Part shown: positions 48,332 through 56,569 of the stretch, in pieces
How the letters are laid out: each line of letters begins with the position of its first letter
Position numbering within the stretch: the first letter of the stretch is position 1
Assembly: GCF_007954265.1 (NCBI RefSeq)
Contig: NZ_VOLS01000018.1
Coordinates: 1-64,000 of the forward strand
DNA: 64,000 nucleotides
Reading direction: 5' to 3'
DNA from: Colwellia sp. C1TZA3
GTDB taxonomy: Bacteria; Pseudomonadota; Gammaproteobacteria; Enterobacterales; Alteromonadaceae
Translations under genes and position numbers: made by a program
The notes under the pieces: generated by a model
Database searches by the model: none
The model's input: the letters and a program-made list of their open reading frames with translations, nothing else
Told to the model about the DNA's origin: nothing

Positions 48332-49022
48332 CAATAAACTCCTGTGCTGTACTTAAGCTATAAATTTCAATTTCTAATTCACTGACCGGATAGGCTTTTA
48401 ATTGATAATCAAATGCTTGCCAAAAAAATGTCCAAGACAAATTCTCTAATTGCGTTAAATAGTCTTTTAACTGAAAATATTGCCCTTGCAGCTTAATATT
48501 AATGCCATGACGATATAACCTTAATTGCGGACTCTGCGCCTTAATGGCTCCGGCTTTTGCTGTGGTTGTTTTATCGGCTGCATTATTAGCTTTATTTTGC
48601 GTTACCGCGCTGGCGGGCAGGACTTTAAATGAAAGTAATTTAACACCCTTTTGTAATTTTAGTAACTTGATTAGGGCATAACGCATTTGAATTGGGTCAA
48701 TTAAATCTGAGGTTAACGTCAGCAGTCTCTTGTCAATACCGCCAAGTTTAGCTTGATATTGTAATAACTGTTTTCGCAAAGCAATATTTGGGTCTTCACT
48801 TAATCCTTGCTCTAATACTTGGATCGAGTTTTGAGTGTTTTTATTACTTTGCTGAGTTTGTACCACTTGCTTATTAAGCTGCTCGATACGCTGAATTGGC
48901 GTTTCCAAAAACAAGTTATACAAGATGAAAATTATTGCCACTAAACCGCTAGCAATAATTAGGTATTGCTCACGTGGTGTGCTATTACTAAATTTTTCGC
49001 TATAAACCAACCACTGTGCCAT
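48324..49022 (-). CDS. mshJ: MshJ, PilO-like alignment protein
   Basis: About 232 residues from ATG 49022, which has AAAGGAG upstream; a longer TTG start is unlikely. One membrane segment (about 24-42), a coiled coil (45-100) and a ferredoxin-like end make it PilO-like. It follows mshI2 by 4 bp. Confidence 0.86.
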   Translation of the reverse strand: MAQWLVYSEKFSNSTPREQYLIIASGLVAIIFILYNLFLETPIQRIEQLNKQVVQTQQSNKNTQNSIQVLEQGLSEDPNIALRKQLLQYQAKLGGIDKRLLTLTSDLIDPIQMRYALIKLLKLQKGVKLLSFKVLPASAVTQNKANNAADKTTTAKAGAIKAQSPQLRLYRHGINIKLQGQYFQLKDYLTQLENLSWTFFWQAFDYQLKAYPVSELEIEIYSLSTAQEFIGV

Positions 49023-49026
49023 TGCG

Positions 49027-49623
49027 CTACTCTCCTTTACTTTGTGCAGAGCTAACGACAAACTCAGTTAATTTTTGTTCATTTTCGATTAAAGAAAAAT
49101 TAATAAAGCGCTGACCTGAAAGAAATGTCGATGATTCAAAGCCAGACAACCAATTAGGTACGGCGTCAGGTGTCCGCGCGACCCCTGCAAAGGTCATATT
49201 ACCATTGCCAATATTGACGCTTTGTAGGCTAATATCATTATCATGTAACGCTGCTAATTCTTCCATAGCCTTTGAAAAACCGGCACTATAGGTTTTTGTT
49301 GGATCGGTTAATTGTTGGTGTAAATGCTCTTTATTCGCAATCAGTAGCTTAATTGTATTGAGTTGCGCTAATAGCCCACTGTCTTGGCGATTATTACTGA
49401 TGGCTGATTCTAATTTTTTTAACTGCAACTTTTGCTGACTATTGAACGATTTTTCCTTGGTAAATTGCGTTGTTAAGTTGCTCACTTGCCATTGCACAAT
49501 AAAAATCAAGCCAAGCATAATAACTAAGGTAGCTGCCCACAGTGCCACAACACGCTTGAGTGTCAATAACGCTTTGACTGTTTGCAGGTCGGCCTGCAAT
49601 AAGTTGATTGAATATTTAGCCAC
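49027..49623 (-). CDS. MshI2, PilN-like alignment protein
   Basis: A 198-residue protein starting at GTG with the PilN pattern: a short cytoplasmic MAKYSINLL motif that binds the PilM-like partner, one membrane segment (about 27-46), a coiled coil and a small periplasmic domain. It overlaps mshI by 8 bp. It is annotated as mshI2 in related loci. Confidence 0.85.
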   Translation of the reverse strand: MAKYSINLLQADLQTVKALLTLKRVVALWAATLVIMLGLIFIVQWQVSNLTTQFTKEKSFNSQQKLQLKKLESAISNNRQDSGLLAQLNTIKLLIANKEHLHQQLTDPTKTYSAGFSKAMEELAALHDNDISLQSVNIGNGNMTFAGVARTPDAVPNWLSGFESSTFLSGQRFINFSLIENEQKLTEFVVSSAQSKGE

Positions 49624-50524
49624 CTTGGTTTGGCTCCATAAAGTTTAACTGTGTTGCGCCAATAGCTACGGCGCTGCCTCGACAGCTCTCTAGCGTTGTT
49701 GGCATAGCAAACAGTTTTACCTCTACGTTGGTATTCTCCGCCAACTTACGAGCTAAAAATGCTTCTTGTTCCACAGGCAACAAGATTTCAATCGTTTTGA
49801 TTGGCGCTTGTTTTAATTGGCGTTCAAAGTAATCGGTAGAACGTTGGATCTCTAAACTTAGCGAGTCAACAACACTCATAGTTAATTCATCTTCACTTTT
49901 ATCAGCAATGTGTGCAAAACCACGCAAGCGGCGGCTAAAAAATAATTGGCCATTTTTAACAATTAACAAGTTTATTTCTTCATTAGCCTGCTGACAAACA
50001 AACAATACAGCATCTTGTTGCAATGGCAATAAGCTTGCAAAAGCAAACTCTTCAGTCGTAATACTAACCAAATCGAGCTGTTTATCATTAAAAATAGTGA
50101 CCAGCGCCATCAACTCATTTTTAGCTACGCAAACCACATTAATTTTTTCATGTCCCCCCGCTAAGGTTGGACCGTCAAAATAATCCAACACCATATTTTC
50201 AGGTGCAATACTCACCAAATCTTTTATCTGCCATTTTAATGCCGCATTCATTTCAGCAATTGGCACATTAGGTCTATCTACTTGTACAATTTGTGAATGA
50301 GCGTGTGCCAACACCAAATGGCATTGTCCTGGCAATGATTCAACACTTACCAAAGTCTTTAGTGCTGCTGCAATTGAATTAGCTTTACTTTCAGCAACTT
50401 GACATTTACTTTCATCAGCTTTTCTGACGAAATAACCAATAGACTGCTGCCGCAACGCGACACCAATTAAATTAGTGGATTGTGCTTTTGAGAAAACATT
50501 TTTTATGCGTGTAATAAGTGACAT
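49616..50524 (-). CDS. mshI: MshI, PilM-like actin-fold protein
   Basis: A 302-residue cytoplasmic protein resembling PilM: LIGVALRQQSIGYFVRK near the N-terminus is the phosphate-1-type strand pair and VVDSLSLEIQRSTDYF near 210-225 is typical of the family. It docks the MshI2 N-terminus. It starts the mshI-to-mshF unit; the divergent gap to the plus-strand PLP gene (131 bp) should hold the promoter. Confidence 0.88.
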   Translation of the reverse strand: MSLITRIKNVFSKAQSTNLIGVALRQQSIGYFVRKADESKCQVAESKANSIAAALKTLVSVESLPGQCHLVLAHAHSQIVQVDRPNVPIAEMNAALKWQIKDLVSIAPENMVLDYFDGPTLAGGHEKINVVCVAKNELMALVTIFNDKQLDLVSITTEEFAFASLLPLQQDAVLFVCQQANEEINLLIVKNGQLFFSRRLRGFAHIADKSEDELTMSVVDSLSLEIQRSTDYFERQLKQAPIKTIEILLPVEQEAFLARKLAENTNVEVKLFAMPTTLESCRGSAVAIGATQLNFMEPNQGG

Positions 50525-50655
50525 TAAGCGATATTATTATTTTATTTGGCTTTAATCATAAAACTATTATCGCTGATTTTATTCTCGGTGCAAGTGTTTT
50601 CATTACTTCATGCCTTATAAAGGTAAAACAAGATACAAAATAAGATGCAAAATTT

Positions 50656-51600
50656 ATGCCTACTTTATCAATTCTACAAGCTATTACTCATCCTATTTTT
50701 ACTCAGCATAAAATAACCGTGCAAATTAAGCGTGACGATCAAATCCATGACATTATTTCTGGTAATAAATGGCGTAAACTTAAATACAACTTGCGCCATG
50801 CAAAGTCTATTGGCGCTCGTGGCGTTATAACTTTTGGTGGTTGTTTTTCTAATCATATTCATGCTTGCGCCTTCGCTTGCCAACAGCAGCAATTGCAGGC
50901 TATTGGCATTATTCGTGGCGAAGAGCACAATCAAGACAACTATACTTTAGCTTGGGCTAAACACTGGGCAATGCAGCTGTCTTTTGTCGACCGAAAAACC
51001 TATCGCCTACGCCATGAAGAGAGTTATTTACAACAGTTACAGCAGCAATACCCTGACCACGTTATTATTCCTGAAGGTGGCAGTAATGCGCTAGCATTAA
51101 CTGGGGTCGCTGAAATTATTAATGAGCTAAAGCTACAAAGCGAGTTTGATACCATGATAACACCGGTTGGTAGTGGCGGTACGCTGGCTGGGCTTATTGT
51201 TGGCGATCAGTCGCAGCATAACTTACTAGGCATCGCGGTATTAAAACAGCAGGGCTATCTTGAAGATGAAGTAAAGGCGTTATTACCGCCCAACGATAAA
51301 GAGCAGCAAAACTGGCGAATAGCACATCAGTTTCATCGGGGTGGTTACGCTAAGTTTAGCCCACAAGATGCAGAAGAAATACGCAACTTTAGCAAAATAG
51401 TCGGTATTGATTTTGAGCCAGTTTATTCAGGAAAAATGATTTTAGCACTACTTGAACTTATCAAGTCTGGTTATTTCCCCGCGCATCATCGCATTGTGCT
51501 GCTGCATACAGGCGGGTTGCAAGGCCTAGCCGGTATGTTTGAACGTGGTTTACTTAATCCAGCGCAATGGCCTGCGCTACCTCTGCCAACGGCTCAGTAA
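50656..51600 (+). CDS. PLP-dependent D-cysteine desulfhydrase/ACC deaminase-like enzyme
   Basis: A 314-residue fold-type II PLP enzyme. The PLP lysine is in SGNKWRKLKYNL (K38), and TPVGSGGTLAGL (about 173-184) binds the phosphate. It belongs to the D-cysteine desulfhydrase/1-aminocyclopropane-1-carboxylate deaminase group; D-cysteine desulfhydrase is likelier than ACC deaminase in a marine gammaproteobacterium, but the sequence does not decide. It is inserted between mshH and mshI in the opposite direction, and its last 47 bases overlap the 3' end of mshH. Confidence 0.85.
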   Translation: MPTLSILQAITHPIFTQHKITVQIKRDDQIHDIISGNKWRKLKYNLRHAKSIGARGVITFGGCFSNHIHACAFACQQQQLQAIGIIRGEEHNQDNYTLAWAKHWAMQLSFVDRKTYRLRHEESYLQQLQQQYPDHVIIPEGGSNALALTGVAEIINELKLQSEFDTMITPVGSGGTLAGLIVGDQSQHNLLGIAVLKQQGYLEDEVKALLPPNDKEQQNWRIAHQFHRGGYAKFSPQDAEEIRNFSKIVGIDFEPVYSGKMILALLELIKSGYFPAHHRIVLLHTGGLQGLAGMFERGLLNPAQWPALPLPTAQ

Positions 51601-53404
51601 AAAAATGACCTTGACCACCTTTTACCCCGAGTTGTAGTAAAGCACGCCACTCGGCTTGTTTTTCAACCCCTAAGGCATAAATTGGAATGTTTTTGGCGTC
51701 AGCTAAGGTTCTCAAACTTTGAATAAACACTTGGTTTTCTATTTTTTTATCTATGTCTATTACAATACTACGGTGTAATTTCATCGCATATATTGGATAG
51801 ACATTAAGGTAGTGAGCACTGACAACATATTGGCCAACTTTGTCAGCAATTATTTTCACCCCTGCAGTGCTTAAAGCCGCTAACCTTGCTTGTAATTTTG
51901 ACAAGTGATTAACTAACTGATATTCGCTAATTTCAATCATTAGCTGGTCTTTGACTTCAGGAAAGCTGCGCAATATTGCGAGGAACTTTTCAGTGAACCC
52001 GGCTGACAACAGCGAGTCTATTGAGAGATTAATACTACAGTTACTCTGTTGTGCTTTTTTGGCCGTTAACATACGACACACTTGCACTAGGATCAGTAGG
52101 TCTATTTCCACCATTAGCCCACACTTTTGCGCCATAGGAAAAAAAACCCGGGCGCTGATCAAGCTGCCATTTTTATCTTTAACTTTTGATAGCACTTCAT
52201 GGTGTAACACTTTAGCACTATCACTGGCGATAACAGGCTGAAAAAAGATGACAAAACCATTGCCATTGATCGCTGCATTAAGCAATGTTCGCCATTTTAA
52301 TGAGCCTTTTGCTTTGACTAAGGCTAACTCGCCCGCTTCAAACATAAAGCATTGGGAAGGTCCTTGTAATTGGGCCGCACGTAACGCCATATCGGCTTCT
52401 GACATGATTTGATAGGGTACTTGCTCAGCAACAAAATAACTCATGCCGATATGAACAAACTCTTCTTGATTAATCCCGACTGGCGTTACTACCGTTTGTA
52501 AGTTTTTTAATAATAGCTCGGCTAATTTCTCAGCATCCTCAATGAAAATATTAGGTAATAACACCGATAACTCATCAAGGCTGTGCCGCGCCAGGAAGTA
52601 GCCTGGCTGGTCTTGTAATCTTTGCTTGGTGATTTGAATAAGTGTTAATAAAAGTGATATTGCTTGCTGATAGCCATATAAATTTTGTACCAATTCTATG
52701 GCTTTAAATTGGATCAAAAGCACCGCACCTTGAGCATCTTCCTCTTTAAGAAGCGCTTGTAATCTATTATCAAAAAATGCTCGGTTGCCAATGCCGGTTT
52801 CTTGATCTAGTAAAGCGCTAGCTCGAATACTTTTATCCCAAGCAATATCACTAGCGGCATTGTCCTTGATTTGTTGCTGTAATTGACGAATTGCCAAGGT
52901 GATAGCTTCAATCTCTTGCGATGAATCATCAACAACAAGCTCGTTAGCCAAACCCTGCATTAGAGTTAGACTCGCCCAGCTTTCCAGTTGCTGTAAAGGT
53001 TTTAGCTTGATTGCTAGCTGTCGTTGTAATTTTTTTTGCATTAGTAAGCCACTGACGAATAATATCAGTGTGAAAAACAGCAGTAGTGGCGAGGTAAACA
53101 CCAGATAAATCGGCTCTTGAAAACTTAGATACCAGCGGCTATTAGTAATAGCTAACTGACGGGATCCGCTGGTTTTAACTAGAACTAGTCGAGCAAAGCT
53201 GTGGTTCAATAAAGCGGTTTCACTGGCGATACTTTCTAATTGCTGGTTATTGAGAGCTAATGCTTCTAGGGTATGGTGTTGGCTATTCTGCGCTTGATAA
53301 ACCGCTAGCACCGAAAAAAAACCAACCAATAGATAAAGTACTGCCATTATCGTAAACAGGGATTTTATCTTGAGTTGTTCTATGAGTTTAACCTTTGCTA
53401 ACAT
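51554..53404 (-). CDS. mshH: MshH/CsrD-like degenerate GGDEF-EAL protein
   Basis: A 616-residue membrane protein: two membrane segments (about 15-35 and 115-135) around a short periplasmic loop, a coiled-coil/HAMP-like region, then degenerate GGDEF and EAL domains. The GGDEF site reads SLDEL (in ARHSLDELSVLL) and the EAL site EVL, so catalysis is unlikely, as in E. coli CsrD, which controls decay of the CsrB/C RNAs through RNase E. MshH normally heads MSHA loci. The start at 53404 has GGAG upstream; a GTG six bases earlier is possible. Confidence 0.87.
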   Translation of the reverse strand: MLAKVKLIEQLKIKSLFTIMAVLYLLVGFFSVLAVYQAQNSQHHTLEALALNNQQLESIASETALLNHSFARLVLVKTSGSRQLAITNSRWYLSFQEPIYLVFTSPLLLFFTLILFVSGLLMQKKLQRQLAIKLKPLQQLESWASLTLMQGLANELVVDDSSQEIEAITLAIRQLQQQIKDNAASDIAWDKSIRASALLDQETGIGNRAFFDNRLQALLKEEDAQGAVLLIQFKAIELVQNLYGYQQAISLLLTLIQITKQRLQDQPGYFLARHSLDELSVLLPNIFIEDAEKLAELLLKNLQTVVTPVGINQEEFVHIGMSYFVAEQVPYQIMSEADMALRAAQLQGPSQCFMFEAGELALVKAKGSLKWRTLLNAAINGNGFVIFFQPVIASDSAKVLHHEVLSKVKDKNGSLISARVFFPMAQKCGLMVEIDLLILVQVCRMLTAKKAQQSNCSINLSIDSLLSAGFTEKFLAILRSFPEVKDQLMIEISEYQLVNHLSKLQARLAALSTAGVKIIADKVGQYVVSAHYLNVYPIYAMKLHRSIVIDIDKKIENQVFIQSLRTLADAKNIPIYALGVEKQAEWRALLQLGVKGGQGHFFTEPLAEVAQAIALD

Positions 53405-53656
53405 AAGCACTCCATTGCTAAATAAATCGTTTTTTAAGAGCCACTTAACAACATCCTTTTGAACTATCGAATTCTATCAATCAAATTGCTATAAGTTAAT
53501 TGTAGACCATAAATAAAGCAATATATTTTTAATTGTTCGTTGATAAGTGTTTCTTTAAACTGTTTATTTTCATGGCAGTAAAACATTTTCCAGCACTTTT
53601 ATTAACAGGCCATTGCCTCTAGCCGATGACTAAACACCTGATATGATAGCCATAAA

Positions 53657-53689
53657 AAAACCCTGAATTCATGACGAATTCAGGGTTTT
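53657..53689 (-). terminator. Terminator of the rpsF-priB-rpsR-rplI operon
   Basis: AAAACCCTGAATTC at 53657-53670 pairs perfectly with 53676-53689 over a 5-base loop and is followed by a T-run on the minus strand. It lies 24 bp after rplI. Confidence 0.93.
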
Positions 53690-53712
53690 CAATAGATGAT
53701 TACTTAGAGCAA

Positions 53713-54165
53713 TTAAGCTTGAGCAATAACAACAACTTTAATTGTTGCATCTACATCGTTATGCACGTGAATTACGATATCGAATTCACCTGTTTCACGG
53801 ATGCTACCTAGTGGTAAACGTACTTCAGCTTTAACAACTTTAACACCAGCTTCAGTGATTGCATCAGCAATATCACGCGTACCAATTGAACCAAATAATT
53901 TACCTTCATCACCGGCTTTAGAAGCGATAGTGATTTCAGCTAATTCAGTTAATTTAGTCGCACGTGCTTGTGCAGCAGTTAGTTGCTCAGCTAGTTTAGT
54001 CTCTAAGTCAGCACGACGAGCTTCAAAGTGCTCAACGTTTGCTTTAGAGGCAAAAACAGCTTTACCCTTAGGTAGTAAAAAGTTACGAGCGTAACCAGAT
54101 TTAACAGTTACCTTGTCACCAAGACCGCCTAATTTGGCGATTTTATCAAGAAGTATTACTTCCAT
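53713..54165 (-). CDS. rplI: 50S ribosomal protein L9
   Basis: A 150-residue L9: N-terminal [37 protein letters not shown] binds 23S rRNA, a long connecting helix follows, then a C-terminal domain. The ATG at 54165 has AAGGGG eight bases upstream and matches the family start; a TTG two codons earlier is not needed. It is last in the operon. Confidence 0.97.
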   Translation of the reverse strand: MEVILLDKIAKLGGLGDKVTVKSGYARNFLLPKGKAVFASKANVEHFEARRADLETKLAEQLTAAQARATKLTELAEITIASKAGDEGKLFGSIGTRDIADAITEAGVKVVKAEVRLPLGSIRETGEFDIVIHVHNDVDATIKVVVIAQA

Positions 54166-54185
54166 TTTCAAAACCCCTTATTAGG

Positions 54186-54413
54186 TTACTTATGTAAATC
54201 AGTATATGGTAATAATGCTAAGTAACGAGCACGCTTGATCGCACGACCAAGTTGACGTTGATATTTAGCACTTGTACCCGTAATACGGCTAGGAACAATT
54301 TTACCACTTTCAGTGATATAGTTTTTTAGTACAGCTGTATCTTTATAATCGATTGCAGCAGCACCTTCCGCTGAAAAGCGGCAGAACTTGCGACGTCTAA
54401 AAAAACGAGACAT
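54186..54413 (-). CDS. rpsR: 30S ribosomal protein S18
   Basis: A 75-residue S18 with the typical [10 protein letters not shown] start, [15 protein letters not shown], and [31 protein letters not shown] precedes the start. It partners S6 in the ribosome platform. Confidence 0.97.
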   Translation of the reverse strand: MSRFFRRRKFCRFSAEGAAAIDYKDTAVLKNYITESGKIVPSRITGTSAKYQRQLGRAIKRARYLALLPYTDLHK

Positions 54414-54477
54414 GGATTTCTCCTAAATTGGCTTATTTTATTAAGGTGAAAACACCGTTAAATAAAAATAGCCTAAA

Positions 54478-54792
54478 TTAAATCATTTCAATTTGTTGGG
54501 CATGTAATACTAAAAGCGGATTTCCGTTTCTAGATTCATGACGGTTTATAAAACCAGTCACTCTAACATTACAGCCTTCAATTAAATCACGAGTTAAGTG
54601 TTGTGACACTTTACCTGTTGCAACAACTTGTATTCGAACAAACGCTTGTCTGTTCATGCCGGCTTCATTTTGTATGGACTTGTGATCCATTGAAAACTGA
54701 CAATGTTGAATACCCGCTGGGCTTGTTGACGTTTTAGGGGCTTTTAGCACCTGTCCGGTCAACACTAAGCAATTCTCTTGGCTACTATTCAT
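54478..54792 (-). CDS. priB: Primosomal replication protein N (PriB)
   Basis: A 104-residue single OB-fold protein of the PriB type, which helps PriA and DnaT restart stalled replication. Segments such as NCLVLTGQVLKAPKTSTSPAGI and QHCQFSMDHKS match. It lies between rpsF and rpsR, its normal place in gammaproteobacteria. Confidence 0.93.
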   Translation of the reverse strand: MNSSQENCLVLTGQVLKAPKTSTSPAGIQHCQFSMDHKSIQNEAGMNRQAFVRIQVVATGKVSQHLTRDLIEGCNVRVTGFINRHESRNGNPLLVLHAQQIEMI

Positions 54793-54827
54793 AGGAAGTT
54801 GTAGAAAGAGAGTCGGTCACAGGTTAC

Positions 54828-55274
54828 TTATTCTTCGCTCGCAGCTTCTTCTGCTTTTGGTGCTTCAGCAACTGGTGCTTCAACATCTGATGCTTCAGTA
54901 GCTGGTGCTTCAGTAACCTCTTTCTTCACTTCGCGACGCTCATCACGACGGTCTTCTTTAGCAACAGCCATAGCTGAAGCTTCAGTAACCGCGTCTTTAG
55001 TGCGCATAATCATGTTACGAATAACTACATCGTTGTAACGGAAAGAAGTTTCTAATTCATCAATAGCTGCTTGCGGCGCTTCAATGTTAATTAAAACATA
55101 GTGTGCTTTGTGCAATTTATTGATTGGGTAAGCTAATTGGCGACGGCCCCAGTCTTCAAGACGGTGGATTTTGCCTTCAGCATTAGTGACGATGTCACTG
55201 TAACGCTGAATCATAGCTGGTACTTGTTCACTCTGATCAGGGTGAACCATAAATACGATTTCGTAATGACGCAT
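54828..55274 (-). CDS. rpsF: 30S ribosomal protein S6
   Basis: A 148-residue S6. The core ([18 protein letters not shown] ... [15 protein letters not shown]) is conserved, and the C-terminal tail after about residue 100 is long and rich in Ala and Glu, a target-like tail for RimK-type glutamylation in relatives. It heads the operon and has AAGGAG upstream. Confidence 0.97.
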   Translation of the reverse strand: MRHYEIVFMVHPDQSEQVPAMIQRYSDIVTNAEGKIHRLEDWGRRQLAYPINKLHKAHYVLINIEAPQAAIDELETSFRYNDVVIRNMIMRTKDAVTEASAMAVAKEDRRDERREVKKEVTEAPATEASDVEAPVAEAPKAEEAASEE

Positions 55275-55331
55275 TACGAGCTCCTTACGGTTGTAGCCTC
55301 ATTGTCTGGCTCAGCCAACACCAGTTGAGGC
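55275..55331 (-). promoter_or_regulatory. rpsF leader, candidate S6:S18 autoregulatory element
   Basis: On the minus strand the leader folds as GCCTCA (complement of 55326-55331) with TGAGGC (complement of 55296-55301), plus an inner CTGG/CCAG stem, followed by ACAACCGTAAGGAG leading into the start codon. Many bacteria have an S6:S18-binding hairpin with an exposed CCG here; this one is similar in position, but the match is by eye. Confidence 0.5.
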
Positions 55332-55491
55332 AAGGAACAAAAGTTCAGGCTGAATTAAGGATGCGTATTGTAGGGAAAATGAGCAAAAAAGGCAAGAAGA
55401 TGCTGTATATAGTTTTTATATTTAATTTTAAACTTAAAATTCATTAACTTGGGTGAGTTTAGAGAGATATAGCACGGGGCTAACAGAGGCA

Positions 55492-55519
55492 AAAACTAGC
55501 CGATTCAAAGGCTAGTTTT
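55492..55519. terminator. Hairpin in the rlmB-rpsF gap
   Basis: AAAACTAGCC at 55492-55501 pairs with GGCTAGTTTT at 55510-55519 with an 8-base loop and a T-run of five on the minus strand. It may be a second terminator behind rlmB. Confidence 0.5.
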
Positions 55520-55663
55520 ACCCATGGCGAGCGTATGTTTGAAGAATGTTCATGCTATTACACTTAAGAGGCATACAATAATGGCGAAATAAAAACTAGC
55601 CAACATGAACTAACTAGCAAAAAAATATTTATCCTTGTGAGACATCAACTTAGACAAAAACAA

Positions 55664-55705
55664 TTTAAGCTAAATTTATCGAGAAAAAAATAAATTTAGC
55701 TTAAA
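55664..55705 (-). terminator. Terminator after rlmB
   Basis: A 16-bp AT-rich perfect stem (TTTAAGCTAAATTTAT at 55664-55679 with 55690-55705), followed on the minus strand by a T-rich run. It begins 17 bp past the rlmB stop. Confidence 0.75.
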
Positions 55706-55721
55706 ATTAATACTCAATGCG

Positions 55722-56480
55722 TTAAACGGTTAAACGTTGTCGGACAATCTCAAATAAACAAATGCCGGTTGCTACCGAGACATTTAAGCTAGAAACGCTA
55801 CCTGCCATAGGTAACTTAACTAATTGGTCACAATTCTCGCGAGTTAAACGCCGCATGCCTTTGCCTTCTGCGCCCATCACTAATGCCATGGGCCCTGCCA
55901 ATTTGACATCATAAAGACAAGTCTCAGTTTCGCCCGCGGTGCCAATAATCCACACACCGCTTTGTTGTAAGGCTTTCATGGTTCTTGATAAATTGGTCAC
56001 TTGCACTAAAGGTACTGCTTCTGCTGCACCAACCGCAACTTTTCGCACGATTGCGCTTAAGCGAGCGGCGTTATCTTTGGGTACAATAATCGCTTGTACA
56101 CCAGCAGCATCGGCATTGCGTAAACAGGCGCCTAAGTTATGTGGGTCAGTCACGCCATCTAAAATCAATAAAAATGGCGGCTGTTCTTTAGCTTCAGCCT
56201 CAGCAAGAATGTCATCTAAATCAGCTTCAGTGAAGACTTTTCCTGGTTTAACCCGTGCGACAACACCTTGGTGCTGATCGCCTTCACTTTTATCATCGAG
56301 TACTTTACGGCTCGCCATTTGTGCAGGTATACCGTATTGCTGCGCTAAGTTAATAATTGGCATTAGGCGGTCGTCTTCACGACCTTTAAGTAGCCATAAC
56401 TCAATAAATCTTTCAGGTGCATTTTCAATCAAAGCTTTTACAGCATGAATGCCAAATACTAATTCTTCTTGCTTTGCCAT
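55722..56480 (-). CDS. rlmB: 23S rRNA (guanosine-2'-O)-methyltransferase RlmB
   Basis: A 252-residue SpoU-family enzyme that methylates G2251 in 23S rRNA. It has an N-terminal L30e-like domain ([12 protein letters not shown]) and the SPOUT knot motifs [29 protein letters not shown] and [13 protein letters not shown]. It follows rnr by 89 bp on the same strand, the standard pair. Confidence 0.95.
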   Translation of the reverse strand: MAKQEELVFGIHAVKALIENAPERFIELWLLKGREDDRLMPIINLAQQYGIPAQMASRKVLDDKSEGDQHQGVVARVKPGKVFTEADLDDILAEAEAKEQPPFLLILDGVTDPHNLGACLRNADAAGVQAIIVPKDNAARLSAIVRKVAVGAAEAVPLVQVTNLSRTMKALQQSGVWIIGTAGETETCLYDVKLAGPMALVMGAEGKGMRRLTRENCDQLVKLPMAGSVSSLNVSVATGICLFEIVRQRLTV

Positions 56481-56569
56481 AAACTTATTTCTTTCTCTAT
56501 GAATTAACTACATTAAAAGCTTGGCTGCATTGCGTTTGCTAACACAGCTACCGGCTAAAACCAATATGA

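Larger units (their letters stand above)
55332..55721. other. Gap between rlmB and rpsF
   Basis: No gene is seen. It holds the rlmB-side terminator and a second hairpin and should carry the rpsF promoter, which I could not place. No tRNA is visible. Confidence 0.6.
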
